Of a stretch of DNA of 64,000 nt, positions 27,284 to 34,923 are shown piece by piece; position 1 is the stretch's first letter, and every line of letters begins with the position of its first letter. The stretch lies in contig NZ_BMTN01000023.1 in the NCBI RefSeq assembly GCF_014649695.1, positions 57,102-121,101 on the forward strand. Reading direction: 5' to 3'. The notes beneath the pieces were generated by a model. The model searched no databases. It was not told where the DNA came from and saw only the letters and a list, made by a program, of their open reading frames with translations. The stretch comes from Streptomyces kurssanovii. GTDB taxonomy: Bacteria > Actinomycetota > Actinomycetes > Streptomycetales > Streptomycetaceae. The translations under genes were made by a program, and so were the position numbers.

Positions 27284-27343
27284 CTACCGCGGTGCGATCT
27301 CGTCCGCGATGCCCGGGTTCTTCTCCATCCAGGCCTTGTGGGG
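27284..27343 (-). pseudogene. 3' remnant of a deleted gene (OpuAC/ProX-like tail)
   Basis: A 19-codon minus-strand stub reads PHKAWMEKNPGIADEIAPR and then stops at TAG. Upstream the frame loses any protein-like character and meets the start of the exonuclease gene. The W-x-x-x-NP ending resembles the C-terminus of glycine-betaine binding domains (OpuAC). From memory, S. coelicolor has a betaine transporter near this position. A perfect terminator sits just downstream, as expected for a true gene end. Identity is inferred from a short tail. Confidence 0.45.
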
Positions 27344-27361
27344 TGCGGCATCATCGTCCCT

Positions 27362-28282
27362 GTGACCCGACGCCTGATGCTCCTCGACACCGCTTCCCTC
27401 TACTTCCGGGCCTACCACGGAGTCCCCGACTCGGTCCGGGCACCCGACGGCACACCGGTCAACGCGGTGCGCGGGCTGATCGACTTCATCGCACGACTGG
27501 TCCAGGACCACCACCCGGACGATCTGGTCGCCTGCTGGGACAACGACTGGCGGCCCCAGTGGCGCGTCGACCTGATCCCCTCCTACAAGGCGCACCGTGT
27601 CGCGGCCGAGCACGACCAGGGCCCCGACGAGGAAGTGGTCCCCGACACCCTGACCCCCCAGGTCCCGGTGATCGAGGCCGTACTGGCCGCGGTCGGCATC
27701 GCCCGCGTCGGCGCCGACGGCTACGAGGCGGACGACATCATCGGCACGCTCACCGCGCGGGCCACCGGCCCTGTCGACATCGTCACCGGCGACCGCGACC
27801 TGTTCCAACTGGTCGACGACGCGCGCGAACGCCGGGTGCTGTATCCGCTCAAGGGGGTCGGCACGCTCCAGACGACGGACGAGGCCTGGCTGCGCGAGCG
27901 GTACGGCGTCGACGGGCCAGGCTATGTGGACCTGGCCCTGCTCAGGGGCGACCCGAGCGACGGACTGCCCGGTGTCCCAGGCATCGGCGAGAAGACCGCG
28001 GCCAAGCTCCTCGACACGTACGGCGACCTGGACGGGATCATGGCGGCGGTCGGCGACCGCGGCTCCAAGCTCACTCCCACGCAGCGCCGGCGGCTGGACG
28101 AGGCCAGGGGCTACGTCACCGTCGCCCCGAAGGTCGTCAAGGTCGCCTCCGACGTGACGCTGCCGGAGTTCGACGCCGCACTGCCGAGCGCGCCCCGCGA
28201 CCCGGTGGCCCTCGACCGGCTGACGGAGCAGTGGGGTCTGGGCGGCGCGGTGGTCCGGCTGCTGAACGCCCTGAAGCGCTGA
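27362..28282 (+). CDS. 5'-3' exonuclease (FEN/PolI N-terminal type)
   Basis: A 306-residue stand-alone flap/5' nuclease, equivalent to the N-terminal domain of DNA polymerase I. Metal-binding acidic residues are visible in LMLLDTASLYFRAYHG, ACWDNDWRPQWR, YEADDIIGTLT and VTGDRDLFQLV. The helix-hairpin-helix DNA-binding part is GDPSDGLPGVPGIGEKTAAKLL. It probably trims flaps and RNA primers during repair. The start is GTG 27362; ATG 27380 is the alternative, and neither has a strong ribosome binding site. Confidence 0.93.
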   Translation: MTRRLMLLDTASLYFRAYHGVPDSVRAPDGTPVNAVRGLIDFIARLVQDHHPDDLVACWDNDWRPQWRVDLIPSYKAHRVAAEHDQGPDEEVVPDTLTPQVPVIEAVLAAVGIARVGADGYEADDIIGTLTARATGPVDIVTGDRDLFQLVDDARERRVLYPLKGVGTLQTTDEAWLRERYGVDGPGYVDLALLRGDPSDGLPGVPGIGEKTAAKLLDTYGDLDGIMAAVGDRGSKLTPTQRRRLDEARGYVTVAPKVVKVASDVTLPEFDAALPSAPRDPVALDRLTEQWGLGGAVVRLLNALKR

Positions 28283-28302
28283 GCCACCGGGCGAGGTGTT
28301 AA

Positions 28303-28316
28303 CTTAGGTAAGCCTA
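28303..28316 (+). promoter_or_regulatory. Iron box (DmdR1/IdeR operator) before SIP gene
   Basis: TTAGG-TAAG-CCTAA is the core of the actinobacterial iron box, the binding site of DmdR1/IdeR that represses iron-uptake genes when iron is plentiful. It lies 28 bp before the start of the siderophore-interacting protein gene. Confidence 0.85.
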
Positions 28317-28343
28317 AGCACCGATCGTCCAGGGAGTAACGCC

Positions 28344-29195
28344 GTGGCAGACCGAGCGGAACGTCCGGCCCGCACGTCACCGAAGGTCCATGAGGCGCAG
28401 GTGGTGCGCACCGAGCAGATCACCCCACACATGGTGCGGGTGGTGCTCGGGGGCGAAGGGCTGGCGGCGTTCGAGCTCGGCGGGTACACCGACCACTACG
28501 TGAAGCTGGTCTTCCCTGCCGAAGGCGTCACGTACCCGGAGCCGTTCGACCTCGACCGGATCCGCGCGGAGTTCCCGCGCGACCAGTGGCCCGCCAACCG
28601 CACGTACACCGTGCGGGCCTGGGACGCCGCCCACCGCGAGCTGACGATCGACTTCGTCGTCCACAGCGACGAGGGCCTGGCCGGCCCGTGGGCCGCCCGC
28701 GCCCGCGCCGGCGACACGGTGCGCCTCCTCGGCCCCGGCGGGGGCTACGCCCCGGCCCCGGACGCGGACTGGCACCTGCTGGCAGGCGACGAGAGCGCGC
28801 TACCGGCGATCGCGGCGTCGCTGGAGCAGATGCCGGCCGGCGCCGTCGTCCACGCCTTCGTCGAGGTCGACGGCCCCGCGGACGAACAGAAGACCGCCAC
28901 CCCGGACGGCGTCGGCATCACCTGGCTCCACCGCGGCACCCGCCCGGTCGGCGAGGCACTCGTCGAAGCGGTGACGGCACTGGACTTCCCGGAGGGCAAG
29001 GTCTGCGCGTTCGTCCACGGCGAGGCGGCATGCGTGAAGGAACTGCGCCGGCTACTCCGGGTCGAGCGGGGCGTGCCGAAGGAGCACCTGTCCATCTCGG
29101 GTTACTGGCGCCTGGGCCAGACGGACGAGGCGTGGCGCGCGGTGAAGCGCGAGTGGAACGAGCAGGTGGAACGCGAGCAGGAGCGGGGCGCCTGA
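28344..29195 (+). CDS. Siderophore-interacting protein / ferric-siderophore reductase
   Basis: A 283-residue FAD-binding 9 family (SIP/ViuB) reductase that frees iron from ferric siderophores in the cytoplasm. The FAD-binding barrel contains NRTYTVRAWDAAHRELTIDFV with the FAD RxYT motif and GPWAARARAGDTVRLLGPGGGYAP, and is followed by the SIP NAD(P)H domain. The C-terminus has the family signature SISGYWRLGQTDEAWR. GTG 28344 follows AGGGAG. An iron box 28 bp upstream indicates repression by DmdR1/IdeR in iron-rich conditions. Confidence 0.92.
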   Translation: MADRAERPARTSPKVHEAQVVRTEQITPHMVRVVLGGEGLAAFELGGYTDHYVKLVFPAEGVTYPEPFDLDRIRAEFPRDQWPANRTYTVRAWDAAHRELTIDFVVHSDEGLAGPWAARARAGDTVRLLGPGGGYAPAPDADWHLLAGDESALPAIAASLEQMPAGAVVHAFVEVDGPADEQKTATPDGVGITWLHRGTRPVGEALVEAVTALDFPEGKVCAFVHGEAACVKELRRLLRVERGVPKEHLSISGYWRLGQTDEAWRAVKREWNEQVEREQERGA

Positions 29196-29210
29196 GGTTC
29201 GGGCGGGGGC

Positions 29211-29480
29211 GGTGGCCGCGGTGCGGGGGCGTGGCCGCTGCGCGGGGCGTTTCCCCACCCCACCCCTTCCCGTAACCGGGGGCTCTGCCCGGACCCGGTA
29301 CCGCGCTGCGCGCGGTGCCCTCAAGCGCCGGGCGGGCTGACTTTGTCAGCCTCGCCGGGGGCACCTCCCACGGCCGCCAGGCCGTAGGGGGAGTTTGAGG
29401 CGCGGGGGTCCGGGGGCAGAGCCCCCGGTTCGGGAAGGGGCGGGTAGGGGAAGATGCCCGCCGCAGGCGGGACGCGAGCG
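29211..29480. repeat. Streptomyces-type dispersed intergenic repeat block
   Basis: This gap of about 285 bp holds no gene. It contains the GGGCGTGGCCGCTGCGCGGGGC element (29227-29248) shared with 23601-23666. Further segments rich in CCCCCGG/CCGGGGG symmetry follow, such as GGGGGCTCTGCCCGGACCCGG and GGGGTCCGGGGGCAGAGCCCC-type arms. The two arms GGGGCTCTGCCC and GGGCAGAGCCCC are inverted copies about 140 bp apart, giving a long potential stem. This composition is typical of dispersed intergenic repeats in Streptomyces. Confidence 0.65.
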
Positions 29481-30122
29481 TCAGCCCTCCCCGTACGCCC
29501 GCGACGACCCGTCGGTCTGCGCCAGACGCCGCAGCGCCATCAGCATCGCGTCCCCGATCACCGTGCCGACCACCACCCCCTCCACGAGGTCGTCCAGACC
29601 GATGTGCCGCCCCACGTGGGCGAGGTCCGCGCGGGCCACGGTCTCCGCCGCGGACGCGTAGTCGTCGAGCACTCCGGCGAACGCGCCGTGCCCCACCCGC
29701 TCCAGCGCCGCCAGCGCCTCCGTCAGCGCCTCCGCCGCGGGGTGGGCCGGGTCCACGCGCCAGCCGCGGCGCGCGATCAGCTCGCGGACCTTCTCGCGAG
29801 CGGCCGGTGACTCGTCGCCGTTCGCGTACCTCGGCACGAGCCTGTCCGTGGCCTCGCCGAGCACCTTGTGGACCGACCTGTCCGGGTCGTCGACGGCCCC
29901 GAGCACGTCCCTGATCGAGGCGACGGAGAGCCCGCCCACCTCCAGCAGCGCGCGGATCAGCCGGAGCCTGCGTTCGTGCGCGTCGGAGTAGCTCGCCTGG
30001 TTCGGACTGGTCAACTCCCCTGCCGACAGCAGCCCCTCGCGTACGTAGTACTTGATCGTCGGTACCGGCACCCCGGTCCTGCGGCTCAACTCACCGATGC
30101 GCACTGCGCGTTCACCCTTCAC
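29481..30122 (-). CDS. MerR-family transcriptional regulator
   Basis: A 213-residue MerR-type regulator. The winged helix-turn-helix VRIGELSRRTGVPVPTIKYYVREGLLSAGE occupies about residues 7-36, with dimerisation helices after it and a C-terminal helical effector domain. No Cys-rich metal site is visible, so it probably senses an organic ligand. It starts at GTG 30122, or at GTG 30104, which gives the family's usual VRIGELS opening and has AAGGG upstream. It is divergent from the membrane/ABA4-like pair; three ACTATCT/AGATAGT half-sites lie between. Confidence 0.88.
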   Translation of the reverse strand: MKGERAVRIGELSRRTGVPVPTIKYYVREGLLSAGELTSPNQASYSDAHERRLRLIRALLEVGGLSVASIRDVLGAVDDPDRSVHKVLGEATDRLVPRYANGDESPAAREKVRELIARRGWRVDPAHPAAEALTEALAALERVGHGAFAGVLDDYASAAETVARADLAHVGRHIGLDDLVEGVVVGTVIGDAMLMALRRLAQTDGSSRAYGEG

Positions 30123-30148
30123 CTCTTGCCATCCTCTACTTCCATCAT

Positions 30149-30188
30149 AGATAGTTCCACTATCTGATAGCGGTAAGCGCCACTATCT
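30149..30188. promoter_or_regulatory. MerR operator: inverted repeat plus third half-site
   Basis: A perfect inverted repeat AGATAGT-TCC-ACTATCT (30149-30165) is followed by a third ACTATCT at 30182-30188. A possible -10 (TATAAC) overlaps the third copy, reading toward the membrane gene. The layout fits a MerR-family dimer controlling the divergent promoters. Confidence 0.65.
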
Positions 30189-30211
30189 ATAACTTCCCCG
30201 GGGGTACATCC

Positions 30212-31228
30212 ATGTCTTCTTCCGCGTCCTCACCACCCTGGCTCGCCTGGCACCGGCCGCTCATGATGTTCGCCGCCTCGATGGCAGTGCTGACCGTGGC
30301 GACGGCCGTGGGGCTGGCGGTGGACGACCGGCTCGTCGCAGGATCACCGGTCTGGTTCAAGCCCTTCAAGTTCTCGGCCTCCTTCCTCGCCTACGCGCTG
30401 TCACTCGCTTGGATGCTGTCGTTGCTGCCGCGCTTCCGGCGCGCGGGCTGGTGGGCCGGCACCGTCGTCGCCGTCGCGAGCGCGATCGAGATGGTCCTGA
30501 TCACGGGTCAGGCGATGCGCGGGAGGCGCAGCCACTTCAACAACGAAACGCCTTTCGACAAGGCGCTGTTCGACACGATGGCCGTGACCGTCGTCGTGCT
30601 GTGGGCCGCTGCCCTGGTCATCGCCGTACTGCTGTTCCGTACCGGACCCTCCGACCGCGCATCGGCCTGGGCCGTCCGATGCGGCTCCGTGCTCTCGCTG
30701 GCCGGTGCCCTGATCGGATTCCGGATGGCGCGGCCGACGCCCGGGCAGCGCGCGGAGGCGGAGACAGGGGATCCGGAGGTCGTCGGCGCGCACGGTGTAG
30801 GAGTGCCGGACGGCGGTCCTTCGATGCCGCTGACCGGCTGGGAGATGACGGGCGGGGACCTGAGGGTGCCTCACTTCGTGGGCCTGCACGCGCTCCAGGT
30901 CCTCCCCTTCGCCCTGCTCGCCCTGCTCGTACTCGCCCCGCGTTTCGCCCGGCTGCGTGACGAACGCGTCCGGTTGCGGCTGGTCCTCGTGGCATCGGGG
31001 ACGTACGCCGGGGTCTTCGCCCTGGTGACGTGGCAGGCATTGCGCGGGCAGGCCCTGGTACGCCCGGACGGGCCGACCCTCGCAGCCGCCGCCGTCCTCC
31101 TTCTCGCCGCGGCGTCCGGCACCTGGGCGGCGCTGCGCGGGACCACACCGCCCGTCGACCGGACGGGCGTGGCCGGCAGGACCACCGGATCCGGCACATC
31201 GGACACACACAAGGAGCTCGCGGCATGA
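30212..31228 (+). CDS. Uncharacterised multi-pass membrane protein
   Basis: A 338-residue protein with about seven hydrophobic helices, including PLMMFAASMAVLTVATAVGLAV, FSASFLAYALSLAWMLSLL, VTVVVLWAAALVIAVLLF and VLPFALLALLVLAPRF. A polar loop with TPFDKALFDTMAV and a HFVGLHALQ motif at the start of a late helix may be functionally important. I recognise no family function. GGGGG before ATG 30212 is the ribosome binding site. Its stop overlaps the start of the ABA4-like gene, so they are coupled. Expression is probably set by the adjacent MerR regulator. Confidence 0.75.
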   Translation: MSSSASSPPWLAWHRPLMMFAASMAVLTVATAVGLAVDDRLVAGSPVWFKPFKFSASFLAYALSLAWMLSLLPRFRRAGWWAGTVVAVASAIEMVLITGQAMRGRRSHFNNETPFDKALFDTMAVTVVVLWAAALVIAVLLFRTGPSDRASAWAVRCGSVLSLAGALIGFRMARPTPGQRAEAETGDPEVVGAHGVGVPDGGPSMPLTGWEMTGGDLRVPHFVGLHALQVLPFALLALLVLAPRFARLRDERVRLRLVLVASGTYAGVFALVTWQALRGQALVRPDGPTLAAAAVLLLAAASGTWAALRGTTPPVDRTGVAGRTTGSGTSDTHKELAA

Positions 31229-31680
31229 CCGGTTTCCTCTTCGAACTGTCCTTCTGGCTCGTCGCCCCCGTCTGGCTGCTGATGATTTTCGCGCCGCACC
31301 GGCGGCTCACGGCCCGCGTCGCTGCCTCACCGCTGACCGTCCTTCCCGTGCTCCTCGTCCATCTCGCCATGGCGATCCCGGTGTTCCCCGAATTGTGGGC
31401 CGCGGTCAGCAGTCCCGACATCGACGTGTTCCGTGACCTCACTGCCCGCGCGAACGGCGCGGGCGCCGTCTGGGCGCAGGTCCTCGCATGGGATCTGTTG
31501 CTCGGTCAGTGGATGTACCGCGAGGCACGGCGGCTCGGCATCCACCCCGTGGTGATGGGGCCGCTTCTGGTGCTGACCATCCTGCTCTCGCCGATCGGTC
31601 TGCTGGTCTTCCTCGTCGTGCGGGCCGCCCGCCCGGCACATCGCAGCGCGGCCGGCGGGGAGGCACTCGTGCGATCGTGA
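31225..31680 (+). CDS. ABA4-like (DUF4281) membrane protein
   Basis: A 151-residue membrane protein with about four helices. It resembles the ABA4-like/DUF4281 family: LFELSFWLVAPVWLLMIFAPH at the N-terminus, then VWAQVLAWDLLLGQWMYREARR and the short C-terminal SPIGLLVFLVVRAA. The plant member ABA4 takes part in neoxanthin formation; bacterial members are uncharacterised, so transfer of function is not justified. ATG 31225 overlaps the upstream stop by 4 bp. With the neighbour it forms a MerR-controlled two-protein membrane module. Confidence 0.78.
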   Translation: MTGFLFELSFWLVAPVWLLMIFAPHRRLTARVAASPLTVLPVLLVHLAMAIPVFPELWAAVSSPDIDVFRDLTARANGAGAVWAQVLAWDLLLGQWMYREARRLGIHPVVMGPLLVLTILLSPIGLLVFLVVRAARPAHRSAAGGEALVRS

Positions 31681-31701
31681 CACCATGCCGCGGACCGCAC
31701 C

Positions 31702-31727
31702 GATCCGCCGGGCGTCCGGCTACGAAT
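31702..31727 (+). promoter_or_regulatory. Candidate SigK-type ECF promoter
   Basis: GATCC (31702-31706) and ACGAAT (31722-31727) are 15 bp apart. They resemble the CATCC / CCGAAT promoter elements reported for mycobacterial SigK. The position 50 bp before the sigK-like start would allow autoregulation. Confidence 0.4.
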
Positions 31728-31776
31728 GCCCGGTGGAATGTCCCTTCGACGCGTCCGCACCGTGGAGGATCGCCGC

Positions 31777-32361
31777 GTGAAAGCAGCCGTACACATCGGT
31801 GGGCCCGCCTCTGCGGGCCCGGATCTTCAGGAACTGCTCGGCCTGGTGGCCAGAGGCGACCAGAACGCCTTCTCCCAGGTGTACGACGCGGTCGGCGGCA
31901 GCGTCCTCGGCCTGGTCCGCACGGTGCTGCGGGACCCGGCCCAATCGGAGGAGGTGGCGCAGGAAGTGCTGCTCGAGATCTGGCGCTCGGCCGCCCGCTA
32001 CCAGCCGTCCCGGGGCTCCGCGATGACATGGATCCTCACGCTCGCCCACCGGCGGGCCGTCGACCGGGTGCGGTCGGCGCAGGCCGCGACCGACCGCGAG
32101 CGGCGGGCGGCGCTGCTGGAGCGTACGCCCGCGTACGACGAGGTCACCGAGCAGGTGGACGCCCGGCTCGAGCGTGAGCAGGTACGGCGCTGTCTGCGCG
32201 CCCTGACGGAGCTTCAGCACGAGTCGGTGACGCTCGCCTACTACCGCGGGCTGACGTACCGGGAGGTCGCCGAGCTGCTGTCCGTGCCGCTGGGCACGGT
32301 CAAGACCCGTCTGCGGGACGGACTCATCCGGCTGCGCGACTGCCTGGGGGTGTGCGCGTGA
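31777..32361 (+). CDS. sigK: ECF RNA polymerase sigma factor, SigK-like
   Basis: A 194-residue extracytoplasmic-function sigma factor. Region 2 is at about residues 25-95 (FSQVYDAVGGSVLGLVRTVL, EEVAQEVLLEIWRSAARYQP, AMTWILTLAHRRAVDRVRS) and region 4 at about residues 130-185 (LRALTELQHESVTLAYYRGLTYREVAELLSVPLGTVKTRLRDGL). It is close to mycobacterial SigK in length and in having an RskA-like gene next to it. I chose GTG 31777 because GGAGG lies eight bases upstream; the frame also reaches 31726. Its stop overlaps the rskA start (GTGA). Confidence 0.88.
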   Translation: MKAAVHIGGPASAGPDLQELLGLVARGDQNAFSQVYDAVGGSVLGLVRTVLRDPAQSEEVAQEVLLEIWRSAARYQPSRGSAMTWILTLAHRRAVDRVRSAQAATDRERRAALLERTPAYDEVTEQVDARLEREQVRRCLRALTELQHESVTLAYYRGLTYREVAELLSVPLGTVKTRLRDGLIRLRDCLGVCA

Positions 32362-33107
32362 ACACCGGTGATCTGCACCTGCTCACGGGCGCCTATGTGC
32401 TGCACGCGCTGCCGCCCGGGGAGCACGCCGACTTCGAGCGGCATCTTCCGGGCTGCCCGTCGTGCTCCGAGGAGGTACGCGAACTGGCCGCCACCACGGG
32501 CAAGCTGGCCTCGGCGGTCGCCGTCGTGCCCCCGCCGGTGCTCAAGCAGCGGGTGATGGCCCGGGTCGCGGCGGAGCGCCAAGCGCCGCCGGTGGTACCG
32601 CGTCAGAGCAGGCGCGGCGGCACGCGGCGCGGGCGAGCGCTCTCCCGCTTCGCGCTGGCCGCGAGCGTCGCGGCGGCCGCCACGTTCGGCTCGGTGGCCC
32701 TCTGGCAGTACCAGGAGGCGCGGGACGCCCGCGACGCGGCGCAGCGTACCGAAGGCCGGGCGGCGGACCTGGCCTCGGTGCTCGCCGCCCCGGACGCCAA
32801 GGCGGTCTCCGGCGGGTTCGCGAAGGGGGCGACGGGCACGGTGGTCGTCTCACGGACCCTGGACAAGGCGGCATTCCTCGCCTCGGGGCTGCCGAACCCG
32901 CCCGAGGGCAAGGTGTACCAACTCTGGTTCGCCGACGGCGGTTCCATGAGGTCCGCCGGCCTCATGGACGTGTCGGGCACCACGGGGGCGGCGGTGATGG
33001 AGGGGCCGCTGGACGGCGCCTCCGGTATCGGCATCACCGTCGAACCCGCAGGCGGTTCCGCGCAGCCGACCTCCGACCCGCTGGCCCTGATGACACTGCC
33101 CGCCTGA
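32358..33107 (+). CDS. rskA: Anti-sigma factor RskA-like
   Basis: A 249-residue membrane-bound anti-sigma factor. The N-terminal zinc-type anti-sigma domain has the HxxxCxxC motif in HADFERHLPGCPSCSEEVRELA. One helix (ALSRFALAASVAAAATFGSVAL, about residues 95-116) is followed by an outer RskA domain with PPEGKVYQLWFADGGSMRSAGLMD. It should hold SigK at the membrane until regulated proteolysis frees it. GTG 32358 overlaps the sigK stop, so the pair is co-translated. A site-2 protease gene lies about 25 kb away. Confidence 0.9.
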   Translation: MNTGDLHLLTGAYVLHALPPGEHADFERHLPGCPSCSEEVRELAATTGKLASAVAVVPPPVLKQRVMARVAAERQAPPVVPRQSRRGGTRRGRALSRFALAASVAAAATFGSVALWQYQEARDARDAAQRTEGRAADLASVLAAPDAKAVSGGFAKGATGTVVVSRTLDKAAFLASGLPNPPEGKVYQLWFADGGSMRSAGLMDVSGTTGAAVMEGPLDGASGIGITVEPAGGSAQPTSDPLALMTLPA

Positions 33108-33132
33108 CCGGCCGGCGGCCGACGGCTGTGAG

Positions 33133-33170
33133 GCCCACGGTCCGGTGCACCGGCGCACCGGACCGTGGGC
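33133..33170 (+). terminator. Terminator of sigK-rskA
   Basis: A perfect 16-bp inverted repeat (GCCCACGGTCCGGTGC and complement) with a 6-base loop, 25 bp past the rskA stop. It separates this unit from the convergent methyltransferase gene. Confidence 0.75.
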
Positions 33171-33353
33171 TGTGCGTTGTGGCTGTCGGCTGTCGCAGGC
33201 GCTCTCCCGATCCGGGCGGCCGCCGCGGGACCGGCCCCTCCACAGGGGTCCGGCGGGCCGGCGCCCGTCGGCAGACGCTCTCCGGCCCGGCCCGCCGGGG
33301 CCCGGCCGCGGGCCGGACCGGCCTGCCGCCCCCGGCCGCCCCGCGAGCCGGCC

Positions 33354-34610
33354 CTACCCCGGCATCCCCTGCGCGGGCTTCGTCAGCTGGAGCTGCTGCA
33401 CGTCAAGGAGTCCGGACCGGAAGCCTGCCTCGGCGTGGGCCAGGCAGAAGTGCCACAGGCGGCGGAACGTCTCGTCGAAGCCGAGGGCGTCGGCGTCGGC
33501 CGCACGGGCGGTGAACCGTTCGCGCCAGAGCCGCAGCGTCTCCGCGTAATGCGCGCCGAACGCCTCCCGCGCGGTGACGCTCAGTCCGGTATACCGGCCG
33601 GTGAACTCCTCCAGTGCCTGGGTCGATGGCAGCGGCCCCGCGGGGCAGATGTACTTCTGCGCCCAGCTGCCCGCGGCACGGGAGGCGGGCGTCCGCTCCA
33701 GCGGCATCGTGACGGCCTGGAGAGCGACCCGCCCGCCCGGCGCGAGCAGCCGGTCCAGCATCATCAGGTACTCCGGCCAGAACCCGGCGCCCACGGCCTC
33801 GACCGTCTCCACGCCGACGATGGCGTCGTACCGGCCGAGCACCCTGCGGTAGTCCCGCAGCAGGACGGTCACCCGGTCGCCCGCCCCGGCGTCGCGCACA
33901 CGCCGCGCCGCGAGCGCCTGCTGTTCGGCGGAGTGCGTCACCGTCAGGACACGCGCGCCGCGGGCGGCGGCCCGTATCGCGAGTTCGCCCCTGCCGCTGC
34001 CCATCTCCAGCAACTGCGTGCCGGGGCCGACGTGTGCCAGGTCGAGCAGCCGGTCGATCTTGCGATGCTGGGCGGCGGGCAGCAGCCGGTGCTCGGCGGG
34101 GAAACCCCGGAAGAGCGCGCAGGAGTAGGTCAGCGTCTCGTCGAGGAAGAGGGAGAGCAGTTCGTGGGCCGCGTCGGCCCGCGCGGCCTTGGGGGTTCGG
34201 TGGTGCCGGCCGGGCTCACCGGCACGCCGGGCGCCGCGCGTCCGCTCCGGCGCCTCGGGGGCCAGCGCGTCGGCGTGCTCGGCGAGCACGGTCAGTACAC
34301 CGACGAGGTCGGTGGCGTCCCACTCCCCCGCCGTGTAGGACTCCTTGAAGCCGGTGAGCCCGTTCGCGCCGGTCCGGCGGAAGAAGGAGTGCGGGTCGCG
34401 AACCTCCATCAACGGTCCGCCGCGACCGGCGGATTGCTCGGTTCCCGCGATCCGTATCCGCAGCGGCAGCCGGCCGATCGTGTGCCGCATGCGCCTTTCC
34501 GCCGCCGCCGCGCGCAGCCAGGAGGACTTGGGGAGGCGGGCGACGTCCGGCCGGCGGCGCGGGTCGACGGACGCCGTTCGCGGGGTCGCGGAAATGACGG
34601 GCACGCTCAC
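33354..34610 (-). CDS. Cyclopropane-fatty-acyl-phospholipid synthase family methyltransferase
   Basis: A 418-residue SAM-dependent methyltransferase of the CFA synthase class, which acts on unsaturated acyl chains of membrane lipids. The SAM-binding motif I is LLEMGSGRGELAIRAAARGARV, with YDAIVGVETVEAVG and the CFA-type KYICPAGPLPSTQALEEF. The N-terminal region with FRRTGANGLTGFKESYTAGEWDATDL is also typical. The start is GTG 34610 with AGGAGGG six bases upstream. It is convergent with sigK-rskA. Confidence 0.9.
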   Translation of the reverse strand: MSVPVISATPRTASVDPRRRPDVARLPKSSWLRAAAAERRMRHTIGRLPLRIRIAGTEQSAGRGGPLMEVRDPHSFFRRTGANGLTGFKESYTAGEWDATDLVGVLTVLAEHADALAPEAPERTRGARRAGEPGRHHRTPKAARADAAHELLSLFLDETLTYSCALFRGFPAEHRLLPAAQHRKIDRLLDLAHVGPGTQLLEMGSGRGELAIRAAARGARVLTVTHSAEQQALAARRVRDAGAGDRVTVLLRDYRRVLGRYDAIVGVETVEAVGAGFWPEYLMMLDRLLAPGGRVALQAVTMPLERTPASRAAGSWAQKYICPAGPLPSTQALEEFTGRYTGLSVTAREAFGAHYAETLRLWRERFTARAADADALGFDETFRRLWHFCLAHAEAGFRSGLLDVQQLQLTKPAQGMPG

Positions 34611-34923
34611 TGGACACCCTCCTGAGGGAGATGGCGGTGACGGGTCGAACGGGCGGTCCGCGCGGACGGGTCCGTAGCCGTGCCACCGTAGGCGGGCCAG
34701 GACGGGAAGGCGTGGACCTGTCCGCCCACCCCGCCACCCTTCATGGCCGTGCGCCTGCGCTGCACTGTCGTCCCCACTCCCCACCGGGCCGGCCTCGCGC
34801 CGTCCTCACCCCCTATTCGCGGCCCGGTCCTCCATGGATTGGTGTCCGGCAGATCTTTTGCAGAACGGCTGCGGACTCCCGGCTCATGCCCAAGTGGCCT
34901 TGCTCACCGCATAGCCTGACGGG
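34611..34923. other. Divergent promoter region
   Basis: A 313-bp gap between the CFA-type gene and the ADP-ribosylglycohydrolase gene, transcribed away from each other. The right-hand 120 bp are noticeably less GC-rich than the surroundings, as expected of promoters. A TAGCCT hexamer just before 34924 would suit a nearly leaderless transcript. No ORF or structured RNA was recognised. Confidence 0.4.
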
